Source of the DNA: CALGLS01 sp047626155 | GTDB taxonomy: Bacteria; Bacteroidota; Bacteroidia; Chitinophagales; Saprospiraceae | Assembly: GCA_047626155.1 (NCBI GenBank) | Contig: JBLHRR010000005.1 | Span: 1 to 64,000 of the forward strand | DNA length: 64,000 bases | Direction of reading: 5' to 3' | Shown here: in pieces, positions 53,196-62,684 of the stretch | Layout: each line of letters begins with the position of its first letter | How positions within the stretch are numbered: the stretch's first letter is position 1 | The notes under the pieces: model-generated | Seen by the model: only the letters and a program-made list of their open reading frames with translations | The model's database searches: none | Told to the model about the DNA's origin: nothing | Program-made: the position numbers and the translations under genes

Positions 53196-55142
53196 TTATG
53201 ATTTCAAATGCTTCCCAAAAAAACCGACCATTGCCTTATAAGATTCAAAACGGTTTTCTTCGTTATGGAAACCATGGCCTTCATTATACTTCACCATATA
53301 AGGCACCTCAATTCCACGTTCCCGAAGGGAACGTACAATCTGATCCGCTTCGTCAATATTTACCCTTGGGTCATTGGCCCCTTGAACAACAAATAATGGT
53401 GTTTTAATTTTATCAGTATGTAAAGCTGGTGAAGCAGCCGCCATTTCCTCTTGATCTTCTTCAGGATTACCAACCATGGTATACATCATCTTAAGGTAAG
53501 GTTCCCAGTAAGGGGGGATTGTTTTCATGAAGGTGAACAAATTCGAAACACCAACATAATCCACTGCACAAGCATATAGGTCTGGAGTGAAAGTAACACC
53601 AGCAAGTGTTGCATAGCCACCATAGCTACCTCCATAAATAGCAACTCGTTTAGGATCAGCAATACCTTTATTGATCAACCATTGAACACCATCCGTAATA
53701 TCATCTTGCATGGTACGTCCCCATTGCTTAAAACTTTTTTCCCAGAAAGAACGACCGTATCCGGTACTTCCCCTGAAGTTCATTTGCAAAACCGCATAGC
53801 CTCTGCTCGCTAATAATTGTATCTCAGGACTGAAACCCCAACTATCTCGGTGCCAAGGGCCACCATGAGGATTAATGATAACCGGAAGACTCTTGTTTTC
53901 TTGGCCTTTTGGCAAAGTCAGATAGCCATTAATAGTAAGGCCATCTCTTGACTCATATTGGATTGGTTGCATTTCCGCCATATCTGCTTCATCAATCCAA
54001 GGACTAATTTCTGCTATTTGGGTTAACTCATCGGCCTTAGAATCATAAAAATAATAAGCACCTAAAGAGCGGTCACTAAATGTACGAACCATGAATTTAT
54101 CTTCCGCTTTATTCATGCTTGTAATCCAGCATTCGTAATTTCCCAATTCCTCTTTTAATCTTCTTGAAATGGTCGCGCGTTCTTCATCAAAATAATGAAA
54201 ATGATATTTGGCTGCGTTATACGCAACGCTTGTCAGAACCTTTCGTTTTTTTGAATAGCTCAAATCAGAAACATCAACATCAGGATTACTAAAGATAATA
54301 TCGCCGATCTCTTCGCCAGTAGCCATGTTAAATTTGATGATAACACTTTTGTCTCGATTCAAATTAGAAGTCGCATAAACAATGCTGCTATTGTCAAATT
54401 CAAAAAAGAGAGGAGAGATGGATTCCCGAAAATCACTTGTTATAACATCTCGGAAATCTTCCTCTTCATTGTCTCGATACATCAAAACATTATTGGTGCC
54501 GCCGACTATTTTTGTAGCAATTCTCAATTTACCATTATGATCCGTCATCCAATTGTCGAGCGGTTCCATAGGGTTGGTGTTACTGGCTAGTTGTTTGTGT
54601 TTACCTGTAACAATGTTTACACGGTATGGCTCAAAGAGTTGTGGATTGTTTTTGTTCATTCCAATGATGATCTCGTCCTCAAAGTCTTCAAGGCGATCAA
54701 TCAGTTGAATTCTGATTTTATCAAAAGGACTAAGGTCTATCTCGTTTTTCCCATTCTTGTCAACACCAAATAGTTTGAAATTCTCATCACCGCCACTGTC
54801 TTTGATATACAGTAATCTATTGTTGTTGGCCCAAAAGAAAGAAGAAATGTCTCGGGCCGTTTCGCTGGTAATACGAACCGCCTCCTCCTCACCAATCTTT
54901 TGGATGAATATATTCTGACGCCTTTCGTAAGGGCCGAGATAAGAAAAGTACAAACCGTCGGGAGACAATTGATACCTTGTTTTCTGTGGCGTACGAAAAA
55001 AGTCTTCAACGGAATATTTGGAATCACCAGTGGCCATTTGCACCAATTGGGCTAAATCGGCATCAGAAGTAACCAGACTGGGATCGCCGGGTAGCTTGTT
55101 ATTATGGTCTGGGGAAATAGTAGATGATTGTGAATCTTGCAT
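53196..55142 (-). CDS. Prolyl oligopeptidase-family serine peptidase (S9, acylaminoacyl-peptidase-like)
   Basis: 648 residues from the ATG at 55142; a TTG six codons upstream also opens the frame. There is no signal peptide, so it is probably cytosolic. An N-terminal propeller (about 45-380) begins SVEDFFRTPQKTRYQLSPDG. The C-terminal alpha/beta hydrolase has nucleophile Ser506 in GGSYGGYATLAG, an Asp near 591 in GANDPRV and a His near 623 in EGHGFHNEENR. The GYLTLPKGQENKSLPVIINP and HGGPWHRDSWGF blocks are characteristic of the family. It would cleave short peptides or acylated N-termini. Single gene on the minus strand. Confidence 0.92.
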   Translation of the reverse strand: MQDSQSSTISPDHNNKLPGDPSLVTSDADLAQLVQMATGDSKYSVEDFFRTPQKTRYQLSPDGLYFSYLGPYERRQNIFIQKIGEEEAVRITSETARDISSFFWANNNRLLYIKDSGGDENFKLFGVDKNGKNEIDLSPFDKIRIQLIDRLEDFEDEIIIGMNKNNPQLFEPYRVNIVTGKHKQLASNTNPMEPLDNWMTDHNGKLRIATKIVGGTNNVLMYRDNEEEDFRDVITSDFRESISPLFFEFDNSSIVYATSNLNRDKSVIIKFNMATGEEIGDIIFSNPDVDVSDLSYSKKRKVLTSVAYNAAKYHFHYFDEERATISRRLKEELGNYECWITSMNKAEDKFMVRTFSDRSLGAYYFYDSKADELTQIAEISPWIDEADMAEMQPIQYESRDGLTINGYLTLPKGQENKSLPVIINPHGGPWHRDSWGFSPEIQLLASRGYAVLQMNFRGSTGYGRSFWEKSFKQWGRTMQDDITDGVQWLINKGIADPKRVAIYGGSYGGYATLAGVTFTPDLYACAVDYVGVSNLFTFMKTIPPYWEPYLKMMYTMVGNPEEDQEEMAAASPALHTDKIKTPLFVVQGANDPRVNIDEADQIVRSLRERGIEVPYMVKYNEGHGFHNEENRFESYKAMVGFFGKHLKS

Positions 55143-55483
55143 GTCGTTATTTTTTTGCAAAGCTAGAAAAATTATAACGAAAATAAAAAAGGAGAAGTGT
55201 ATGCCGATGATATAAAAAAGGCTTTAGGATAAGAAGATATGGCATTTCTCCGCATATAGTCAAAATGGTAATGTTTTGGTATAGAGTTTGGTACATAAAG
55301 TTAAGCCTAAGGCCGCAACACACTGTGAGTTGTTCCATTCTATAAAGTAGCTCCTTTGAAGCTACAGCAACTCCCCCACACTTTCACAATTTGATATCCC
55401 ATTACAAAATATGACTATTACGCTTTGTGCGTAACTGGCCAGATACGACATTATATTGTTTCTTCTTTTAGCAGATGATGTAT

Positions 55484-55614
55484 CTTAAGCAACAACGAAA
55501 AATTAAATCCCGATTTGGAAATGATTATGTAAATCAAAACGACCAAAGGGAGAGTGATTTATATAATCGTTTCCACCAAAGAAATCAGGAAATTATTTTT
55601 TGTGTAATACTAAG
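55484..55614 (+). repeat. Fold-back palindromic repeat, copy D
   Basis: About 131 bases with clear ends CTTAAGCAACAACG and GTAATACTAAG. The inner arms are GGAAATGATTATGTAAATC and GATTTATATAATCGTTTCC; the two mismatches leave G-T type pairing. Same orientation as copy C. Confidence 0.85.
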
Positions 55615-55658
55615 GTATATTTTTTGTAAAAGAATCATATTGATTTATAAAAGAGCGT

Positions 55659-55709
55659 CAGCCTGTACACTCTTCCCGATGTCCTAATGATCGGGCCGGC
55701 TGCTTTTTT
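55659..55709 (+). terminator. Terminator-like hairpin just upstream of the multi-repeat T9SS gene
   Basis: Inner stem CCCGAT / ATCGGG, outer stem CAGCC / GGCTG, then six T. It ends 23 bases before the ATG of the next gene. It may end a leader transcript (attenuator-like) or an unrecognised small RNA. Confidence 0.55.
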
Positions 55710-55732
55710 ATGGAATCTTAAAATCCCCTGAG

Positions 55733-58411
55733 ATGAAGTATTCTACATGGTGTTCTATATTTGTAGTCTTATTGTTTAATTTTTTAAGCTGGACAAGTAT
55801 CTCTGCACAGCTACAATTCGAATCTTTTTTGTTTGAAGGCTACAATAGTCCCTTTTTGGATAACGCATCTGCAGTGACGGTCAGTCCAGGTGAAGCACAA
55901 TTATATGTCAGTAGCTATGATGACGATGCCATTAGCTTGTTTAATCGAGATTTGAATAGCGGTGCAACTGAATTTGTAGAAACGTATAAAAATGGCATTA
56001 ATCAAGTAAGCGGTCTTGATGGAATAAGTGATGTGCTGGTTAGCCCCGATGGCCGTCACCTCTACGCCACTGGCCAGGATGATGATGCTATTGCCGTTTT
56101 TGAAAGAGATCAGATTAATGGAAAGTTACTGTTTTTATATAGTGCTAAAAATAGTAACAATGGGCTCACCGAGTACAGTGGATTGAATGGAGTGCACAAA
56201 TTGAAATTTACCACAGATGGAAATTTCCTTTTTGCCATCAGTAGCCTTAGTAATACACTCACCGTTTTTAAAAGAAATGTCATAACTGGATATCTTAATA
56301 TACATCAGCAATTCAAAGACGGAGAAGGAGGAGTTAATGATATGACCTATCCCGTAGATCTTGTCCAGTCTCCAGATGAAGAGTATGTATATGTAATTAG
56401 TCTGGGAGACAATGCCATCACAACCTTTAGTAGAGAAATAGCTACAGGGAATCTAAATTTTGAAAATGTAACGAATCAAATCCCAGGCTTAAATATAGCA
56501 AAGTCCATTGCCATCAGTCCTAAAAGTCGTTACCTCTTTGTTTCAGATGAAAATGAAATTTTTGCATTTAACAACAGTGCCAATACTGCTTCTTTTAATG
56601 GTCTGGGAGGAGCGAGCTCCGTCACCCTTAGCCCAGACGGAAAATTCATCTATGTAAGTGGTGCAACCGATGACGCTGTTGCTATTTTTAGTTGTGTTGT
56701 TCATGAGAATATAACGGCGACGATTTGTGAAGGAGACCGTTATGTGTTTGGGAATGAATTGTTAGAAGTATCAGGAGTATACGAGCATATTGTGGAGTCA
56801 GCAGGGTGTAAAACGATTACTGCCTTAACGTTAAAGGTTGACCCAACGAATGTAGAAATAACGAAAAGTATTTGTAACGGTGACACCTTTGAAGTGGCAG
56901 GAGTTGCTCATATTTATAGTGGGGAATATTCCTATGCGCTACTTTCCAGTAACGGATGTGATAGTATTGTTAAGTTGACGTTGGCGGTCCTTGATCAATT
57001 TCCGGAAACGGTAGAAAATGCAAGGATCTGCGAAGGGGAAAACTACAATTGGAATGGAATGAATTATGAGACCAATGGCCAATATGAAACGATGCTGACA
57101 ACAACTTATGGTTGTGATAGTATGGTTTTATTGAATTTAGAAGTATTACCAGGAATAGAGGAAAATCAATTCGTAACAGTTTGCGGACCTGAGTTTTACG
57201 TTTTTGGAACAAGTAATTACATAAGCAGCGGAGAATATAGCAATACCTACTCCTCCTTTACTGGCTGCGATAGTACGGTGCTGCTGAATTTGTTTTTTGT
57301 ACCAGACGCCTACACACAGGAAGCAACAATTTGTGAAGGAGACGTTTTTGAATTAGGTGATCAGGTATTAGATTCTGAAGGAGAATATGTAGTAGAGGTA
57401 TTGTTAAATAACGGTTGTCTGGTAAATGTGTATTTGATGTTGACTGTTGCTCCGGTAGTAATGAGTAGTACTATAGCAGCTATTTGCGAAGGGGAAGAGT
57501 TCCTTTTTAATGATATCCTTTATAATGAATCAGGACTTTATTCGGCTGCTTTTCCAATAGTAATCGAATGTGATAGTATGGCTTATTTGGACTTGACTGT
57601 TTTTGCCGTTTCAAAGGAAATTACAGCTACCATTTGCGAAGGAGAGGAATATCTTTTAGGAAATGAGACCTTTTTAGAATCAGGAACTTATAGTTTGTTC
57701 TTTGATTCTTATAACGGATGTGATAGTCTTGTTACGTTATTGTTGAATGTGGTGGTAATGGAAGAGGAAATAAATGAATCTTTTTGCCAAGGCGATGTAT
57801 ATAGCTTCGGGGCAGAGACTTATACGGAAGGGGGTACTTACGTGCAGGCGGTGTTGGATAGCTCAGGTTGTGAAACAACTTATACTCTTTATTTAGAACA
57901 GTTGTCTGTCCTTTTTGCTGATGAAAACATCGTAGCTGATGATGGAACGGGAAGCGGAGGTATTACTATTGTAGAAACGGAAGGAGGAGAAGCGCCATAT
58001 AATTATGAGTGGAGTACTGGCGAAGTAGGATTGAGTATTTCCAATCTATTTTCAGGAACATATGAATTAACCATTACAGATTTCAATGGATGCTTTTCTA
58101 CCTTTGAGTATGAGGTTTCTAATTTAACAAAAGTGTCTGCCTTAAATGATCTGATTTTTAAAGCGCAACTATTGCCAAATTTAATTGAGCAAGGAGGAAT
58201 GGTGTATTTGGAAATACAAACAGAAAAGGCAAGAAGGGCAGAATTGGTATTGGTAGATATAAACGGAAGAGAACAACAATTGACTTGGTTGGATTTGAAT
58301 ATCGGAGAAACGCATTTTACTTTTGAAGCGCCGAAGGATGCAGGGATGTATTTCCTGCAATTGAGATCGGAAGGGGAAGTAAAGGCTTTAAAGTTGTCTG
58401 TAGTAAACTAA
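55733..58411 (+). CDS. Multi-repeat surface protein: propeller, eight Cys-containing repeats, SprB repeat and T9SS-like C-terminus
   Basis: 892 residues with a signal peptide (about 1-25, ending SISAQ). Residues about 30-320 form a lactonase-like propeller (DGRHLYATGQDDDAIAVF, DGKFIYVSGATDDAVAIF and related blades). From about 324 to 722 lie eight tandem units of about 50 residues of the form xxICEGDxYxxG...GxYxxxxxSxxGCDSxVxLxL, each with two conserved Cys likely to pair. A SprB-type repeat follows (about 725-795; NYEWSTGEVGLSISNLFSGT). The last 90 residues resemble a T9SS sorting domain (VYLEIQTEKARRAELVLVD...), but the PNP-type start is altered to LPNLIEQG. Likely a surface adhesin or gliding-type protein. 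Confidence 0.85.
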   Translation: MKYSTWCSIFVVLLFNFLSWTSISAQLQFESFLFEGYNSPFLDNASAVTVSPGEAQLYVSSYDDDAISLFNRDLNSGATEFVETYKNGINQVSGLDGISDVLVSPDGRHLYATGQDDDAIAVFERDQINGKLLFLYSAKNSNNGLTEYSGLNGVHKLKFTTDGNFLFAISSLSNTLTVFKRNVITGYLNIHQQFKDGEGGVNDMTYPVDLVQSPDEEYVYVISLGDNAITTFSREIATGNLNFENVTNQIPGLNIAKSIAISPKSRYLFVSDENEIFAFNNSANTASFNGLGGASSVTLSPDGKFIYVSGATDDAVAIFSCVVHENITATICEGDRYVFGNELLEVSGVYEHIVESAGCKTITALTLKVDPTNVEITKSICNGDTFEVAGVAHIYSGEYSYALLSSNGCDSIVKLTLAVLDQFPETVENARICEGENYNWNGMNYETNGQYETMLTTTYGCDSMVLLNLEVLPGIEENQFVTVCGPEFYVFGTSNYISSGEYSNTYSSFTGCDSTVLLNLFFVPDAYTQEATICEGDVFELGDQVLDSEGEYVVEVLLNNGCLVNVYLMLTVAPVVMSSTIAAICEGEEFLFNDILYNESGLYSAAFPIVIECDSMAYLDLTVFAVSKEITATICEGEEYLLGNETFLESGTYSLFFDSYNGCDSLVTLLLNVVVMEEEINESFCQGDVYSFGAETYTEGGTYVQAVLDSSGCETTYTLYLEQLSVLFADENIVADDGTGSGGITIVETEGGEAPYNYEWSTGEVGLSISNLFSGTYELTITDFNGCFSTFEYEVSNLTKVSALNDLIFKAQLLPNLIEQGGMVYLEIQTEKARRAELVLVDINGREQQLTWLDLNIGETHFTFEAPKDAGMYFLQLRSEGEVKALKLSVVN

Positions 58412-58634
58412 GACGAGGCGCGAAAAAATATTGACCTAAGGGTTTCAATTTAACTAGTGATAATAACTAATATGATAAATACCGAGAGTGGGGTATGTAT
58501 CAGACTAGGTAATGACTTAACTTTGTATTACCAAAACTTACAACAACTTACAATTGAAATTTACAAAAGTTAATGATTCTTAGACACTAAGAATTAACTT
58601 AATCCAATCGGCTTGGGAAACGACAAAAAAAGAA

Positions 58635-58670
58635 ATCCGGAATTCACGTAAAGTGGGTTCCGGGTTTTTT
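58635..58670 (+). terminator. Rho-independent terminator of the multi-repeat gene
   Basis: Stem ATCCGGAATTCAC / GTGGGTTCCGGGT with two internal mismatches and a GTAAA loop, then six T; about 225 bases after the stop. Confidence 0.7.
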
Positions 58671-58701
58671 GTTTATAATTTTACTAAATCCGAAACGGAT
58701 T

Positions 58702-59379
58702 TTAGTATCCATTAAAAATAACCAAACTAAGCCCAAATGTCATATAGTTCTTCTCCAATAGCTCACCGCTATCAGGCTCGCCAAGGTTGTCCGCAAGTTT
58801 GCTGATATCAAATTGATCGATAGGGATCTGAACAAAAGGACGAAGCGCAAAGGAGATGGTGCCATCATGGTTGGTATAAAGCCCCAGATAAATGGTACCT
58901 ATCCATTGGTCGGTTTTCAAAATGTCAATACGGTCATCGGTTGTCCGCTCCTTCATCGTCATTCTATTATAACCAAGAGATACCCCAAGTCCAACAGGGC
59001 CGATGTAGTTTTCCAACCCAAAAGTGTAAGTATTAAACCGATAAATCAATTTCTTCTGGAATGCCGCATTCGTAGTCGGAAGCCTGCCTTCTGCGTTTTT
59101 GTTTGCAAAGCTGGCTCTCCAACTAGCTTCTAAGGCCACAAAACCAATTCGATACCGAAGTCCGACATCCAGACCATGGATCCAGTTTAAATCATCAAAG
59201 GTTTCTCGTAGCCAAGGATTTCTTTCATTATAAGACTGGAGCAGCTTATTGTTTTCCTCGGGTTCTAAATAAGCTGGCGTATATCCCACCTTGAAATGCA
59301 TTTGCGCATTTGCAGAAATGCTGCTTAAAAGCAAAAACGAAATAGAGAGAAAACGAAGTAAAGTGATTGTCTTTGTCAT
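58702..59379 (-). CDS. Outer-membrane beta-barrel protein, function unknown
   Basis: 225 residues from the ATG at 59379, which begins a clean signal peptide (about 1-26, ending ANAQ). The 23-codon upstream extension overlaps the promoter and is rejected. Alternating hydrophobic strands such as GLDVGLRYRIGFVALEASWR, YTFGLENYIGPVGLGVSLGY and WIGTIYLGLYTNHDGTISFA suggest an eight- to ten-stranded barrel. The C-terminus MTFGLSLVIFNGY ends in an aromatic residue. No family was recognised beyond the general Bacteroidota barrel class. Confidence 0.7.
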   Translation of the reverse strand: MTKTITLLRFLSISFLLLSSISANAQMHFKVGYTPAYLEPEENNKLLQSYNERNPWLRETFDDLNWIHGLDVGLRYRIGFVALEASWRASFANKNAEGRLPTTNAAFQKKLIYRFNTYTFGLENYIGPVGLGVSLGYNRMTMKERTTDDRIDILKTDQWIGTIYLGLYTNHDGTISFALRPFVQIPIDQFDISKLADNLGEPDSGELLEKNYMTFGLSLVIFNGY

Positions 59380-59395
59380 GAATGCGGTGTTTGTG

Positions 59396-59403
59396 CAAAG
59401 ATA
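59396..59403 (-). promoter_or_regulatory. -7 promoter box of the outer-membrane barrel gene
   Basis: On the minus strand this reads TATCTTTG, a perfect TAnnTTTG box, 16 bases before the chosen ATG. A partial TTTA -33 match lies about 21 bases further upstream. It supports the downstream start choice. Confidence 0.5.
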
Positions 59404-59602
59404 GCAGTAGAACGCAGAATTGCTTAAAATTGAAATGAAAATCAACATTTTAAAGTCGATCTCTCCAAAGTATGATGGGTGGCTAAAGATTTGAAATCAA
59501 AATTAGTGCAAGATTTATATGTAATAAACGATATGTATAAAGAGCTATTTATCAATGGGATGAAATTTGTTTTAATATTAAAACAAAAAATGTTTTAAAA
59601 TA

Positions 59603-59635
59603 TTTGGATTTGATAAACAAAAAGTTTTAAATTTG
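59603..59635 (+). promoter_or_regulatory. Promoter of the GH73-like gene (-33 TTTG, -7 TAAATTTG)
   Basis: TTTG at 59603-59606 and TAAATTTG at 59628-59635 are separated by 21 bases, matching the Bacteroidota primary-sigma consensus in both boxes. Transcription would start about 30 bases before the ATG at 59672. Confidence 0.6.
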
Positions 59636-59671
59636 TATTGTCAATTTAGTTTTCGTCAAAAAAATAAAATC

Positions 59672-60430
59672 ATGCAAAGTACACTAACAACTACCAAAAT
59701 GGGGACCTATGTCCGCACCCATTGGTTCAAAATGATAATGATAGGAATGGTGGTATTTATATTTTTGAGAAAAGATTTTAGCTTTTCCATTAATCTAAAT
59801 GACCCCAGCAAAACAGAACAAGAATCAGCGCCTCTAAAAGAAGAAGTGCGCCAACAAAAGACGTCTAAAAAAGAGTCGCCAATTACAGTGAATCACGAAA
59901 TAGCGAAAGCCAGCGGAACTTCTTTGTTTGATATGCTTTCTTCGGTTTCTTTAGGAGGAACAACTACCAAAAAAGAAAAGAAGGAATTGGCGGTTGTCAG
60001 CGAATCCACTAGAGAAGCCTACATAGGTCGCTTTGCTAAAGTAGCCATTAATGAACGGAAGAAATTCGGGATCCCAGCTTCTATTATTCTTGCAAATGGA
60101 TTGTTACACAGTTCCGGTGGGACCCGCGATATGGTGCTGGCAGGTAATAACCATTTCGGATTGCCTTGTACCACTAATTGGAGAGGAGAAAGTGCGACCT
60201 ACAACGACGCCTGTTATAGACACTACGAAAATGCTTGGACGAGCTTCCGAGACCATAGTCTTTACCTGACCACCGGTTCTACTAAAAACCTGGTACGTCT
60301 TGGTTCCACAGATTATAAAGCCTGGGCAACGGCCATGGAAAAGGTGTCTATTTTTGAAATTGATGACTTAGCGAATAAACTCATTGAGATTATTGAAGGC
60401 TACAACTTGGATAAGTTAGATAAGAAATAA
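59672..60430 (+). CDS. GH73-type glucosaminidase-domain protein with the catalytic Glu position changed to His
   Basis: 252 residues from the ATG at 59672. A membrane segment near 19-32 anchors it, followed by a charged linker (about 40-105). The C-terminal domain (about 110-240) has GH73/FlgJ features: REAYIGRFAKVAINERKKFG, PASIILANGLL, NNHFGLPC, and the CYRHYENAWTSFRDHSLYL block. In GH73 the helix after PASIILAQ normally reads LLESG with the catalytic Glu; here it reads LLHSSGG with His146 (codon CAC at 60107-60109). The enzyme should cut between GlcNAc and MurNAc, but this copy may be inactive or a binding protein. It has its own promoter and terminator. Confidence 0.82.
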   Translation: MQSTLTTTKMGTYVRTHWFKMIMIGMVVFIFLRKDFSFSINLNDPSKTEQESAPLKEEVRQQKTSKKESPITVNHEIAKASGTSLFDMLSSVSLGGTTTKKEKKELAVVSESTREAYIGRFAKVAINERKKFGIPASIILANGLLHSSGGTRDMVLAGNNHFGLPCTTNWRGESATYNDACYRHYENAWTSFRDHSLYLTTGSTKNLVRLGSTDYKAWATAMEKVSIFEIDDLANKLIEIIEGYNLDKLDKK

Positions 60431-60555
60431 AAGAATGGATGTGTTTATGTCATATCCAAAATCAGATCGAAAGGGCTATTGTTTTATTTTGATAGTCTTG
60501 TGTAATACTTAGATAGCCATTAGTTTAGTTTTAATAAATAGTATTGTTAGATGCG

Positions 60556-60587
60556 AGAGCCGGGGCTGAGGCCCCGGCTCTTCTTTC
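60556..60587 (+). terminator. Strong terminator of the GH73-like gene
   Basis: Perfect 11-bp G+C-rich stem AGAGCCGGGGC / GCCCCGGCTCT with a TGAG loop and a T-rich tail. It may also serve the convergent SH3 gene. Confidence 0.85.
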
Positions 60588-60631
60588 CTAAAAGTATGGC
60601 TCAAAAAAATAATTTAGGGAATAAAAGGCTG

Positions 60632-61174
60632 TTATAAACCCGGATACTTCATTTTATAATAATGAACACCGGCGCCATAGACCCAGCCTTCGTTGCCTTT
60701 GTAGTGACGGACTTTCACCCAAGGTTCATTGGCGGTGATCCCTTCACCGAGGGAGATAATATCTGTAGAATCACTTACTTCATTGAGGAAGGTCAATTCA
60801 TCGAAAAGAGGAAGTGTTGTTATGAAAGGGCTGTCGACAGAAGGTGCGCGGCGTAATTTGAGTCCGTCTATACTAACATAAAGTTTTGTAGCAAAAACCG
60901 TTTTGATAACGGGAGCGGGACTGTTATCATCAGCTGTTATTGTCTGCGCAGAGGATGCTGCTGTTGGTCGTTCCGAGGAGGTCGTTTCAGCCAGCGCAAT
61001 AGAGTCGGCCCGTTCAGTTTCCGTAGCTGCACTTTCTTCTGTAGTTGGTTCAACATATTCCTGTTTTTTTGCACTACATTTGCTTATGGCCCAAATGATA
61101 AAGCAAAGAAAGAAAACGAAAACGATAAGTACTTCTGTTTTTATGCGGAGACCCGCACCTTTTTTCTGTGTCAT
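60632..61174 (-). CDS. Membrane-anchored SH3 (SH3b) domain protein
   Basis: 180 residues. One N-terminal transmembrane helix (about 13-31) is followed by a disordered Thr/Glu/Ala/Ser linker (about 38-88) and a C-terminal bacterial SH3 domain (about 95-175). The latter includes LYVSIDGLKLRRAPSVDSPF, ITTLPLFDELTFL and EPWVKVRHYKGNEGWVYGAG. Such domains bind peptidoglycan or other surface polymers. With the GH73-like gene convergent next to it, a cell-wall context is likely. The partner is unknown. Confidence 0.82.
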   Translation of the reverse strand: MTQKKGAGLRIKTEVLIVFVFFLCFIIWAISKCSAKKQEYVEPTTEESAATETERADSIALAETTSSERPTAASSAQTITADDNSPAPVIKTVFATKLYVSIDGLKLRRAPSVDSPFITTLPLFDELTFLNEVSDSTDIISLGEGITANEPWVKVRHYKGNEGWVYGAGVHYYKMKYPGL

Positions 61175-61399
61175 GGTGTGAATGTTTTGTAATGCTTAGG
61201 GACTCAAGATCAAGGCTGAAATTTCCCCTTACAAAATGGATACTTATGCGAATGTAATGAGGTTCTTTTGAAAAATAGGGAGAATAATGTTTTTTTTGAA
61301 GAATATGGTTCAGTGGAACAGAGGATGTCTGCAAATTCTGCATATCGGAACCCAAGAATAAAATACTATTAAAACAAAATACCAATTTCTAACAAAACA

Positions 61400-62497
61400 A
61401 TGGCAGACGAATTACTCTATTATGTTGGCCTGACAAAAATTCCAAAGGTAGGGGCCGTCACTGCTAAAAACCTCGTAAGTTATTGCGGAGGAGCTGAAGC
61501 AGTATTTAAAGCAAGTAAAAAACAATTACTAGCTGTACCCGGTATTGGTCCAGGTACCGCCAGCGAGATTCTGAAACAATCAGTACTGAGCGACGCTGAA
61601 TCAGATCTGAATAAGGCAGACAAAGATGAGACTCGCGTTTTTTCCTATCTCTCTCCTGATTACCCTCAACGCTTAAAACATTTCCCGGACTGCCCAGTCG
61701 TTTTGCGTTACAAAGGAAACATAGACTTGAATGCCAACAGAATTGTAGCCATAGTCGGTACCCGAAAACCTACAGATTATGGTAGAGCAGTCTGTGAAAA
61801 ATTGGTCGAAGAATTAAAAGCTTATGACGTTATCATAGTTAGTGGTCTGGCTTATGGGATTGATGTCACCGCTCATAAAAAATGTATAGATATTGGTGTA
61901 CCCACGATCGGAGTGATGGGAAGTGGACTGGATATAGTCTATCCTTCCTTGCATCGAAAAATAGCAAAACAGATGATGGAAAACGGAGGGCTGTTGTCCG
62001 AATTTCCTCACGGAACTCCACCCGATCGCGAACATTTTCCAATGCGTAATCGTGTTGTTGCGGGGATGTGTGATGCCCTGGTCGTAGTAGAAACCAAACG
62101 AAGAGGTGGTTCTATGATTACGGCGAATCTTGCTAATGATTATAATAAAGATGTCTTTGCTTATCCTGGTCGAAACAGTGATGAATTTAGCGAAGGCTGT
62201 AATCTGCTAATCAAATCGCATAAAGCAGCCCTGCTCGATGGCGCAAAAGATTTGTCCTATGTAATGCAATGGGAAGCAGGAAAAAAAAATACGGATATTC
62301 AACGCTCTTTGTTTATAGAGCTTAACACTGAAGAAAATCAGCTCGTCAAATTATTGAAGGAGAATCCCAAAATGGCCATTGATCAAATTACAGTAAACAT
62401 GTCAAAAACACCAAGTGAAATGGCCTCCTTATTACTGAACCTTGAATTTAAAGGAGTAATAAAATCTCTGCCGGGTAAACGTTATATGTTGATCTGA
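61400..62497 (+). CDS. dprA: DNA-processing protein DprA
   Basis: 365 residues. The N-terminal SAM/HhH-like part (about 1-70) includes AVPGIGPGTASEIL. The Rossmann-like DprA core (about 75-285) includes YPQRLKHFPDCPVVLRYKGN, VAIVGTRKPTDYGR, SGLAYGIDVTAHKKCID, GVMGSGLDIVYPSLHRKIA, LSEFPHGTPPDREHFPMRNR, and the KRRGGSMITANLANDYNKD segment. A C-terminal winged-helix domain (about 305-365) follows. DprA loads RecA on incoming single-stranded DNA during natural transformation. Single gene. Confidence 0.97.
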   Translation: MADELLYYVGLTKIPKVGAVTAKNLVSYCGGAEAVFKASKKQLLAVPGIGPGTASEILKQSVLSDAESDLNKADKDETRVFSYLSPDYPQRLKHFPDCPVVLRYKGNIDLNANRIVAIVGTRKPTDYGRAVCEKLVEELKAYDVIIVSGLAYGIDVTAHKKCIDIGVPTIGVMGSGLDIVYPSLHRKIAKQMMENGGLLSEFPHGTPPDREHFPMRNRVVAGMCDALVVVETKRRGGSMITANLANDYNKDVFAYPGRNSDEFSEGCNLLIKSHKAALLDGAKDLSYVMQWEAGKKNTDIQRSLFIELNTEENQLVKLLKENPKMAIDQITVNMSKTPSEMASLLLNLEFKGVIKSLPGKRYMLI

Positions 62498-62684
62498 AAC
62501 CAAGACAGTTATTGATACTGAGTCGCTTCGCCGTAATTAAAGCCAATAATCCATTCGCAAAGTCTTAAAAAGTAGTACCTTGTTCAGGCTAAACACATAG
62601 CTTGCAACCCCTTCGACTCTATTTTCAATAGAGCCAAGGATTTTGGCTTCTCAGGACATTTACAAATGTATCTTTAAAATGACG

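Larger units (their letters stand above)
55143..55732. other. Intergenic region with fold-back repeat copy D and a hairpin
   Basis: 590 bases between divergent genes. It contains repeat copy D (55484-55614), a terminator-like hairpin (55659-55709) and a small GTAGCT/AGCTAC hairpin near 55350. A 70-codon frame (55475-55687) is simply the repeat read through and is not called. Confidence 0.6.

Noticed and set aside
55475..55687. 70-codon plus-strand frame upstream of the multi-repeat gene
   Set aside because: It is a translation of fold-back repeat copy D and the following hairpin.
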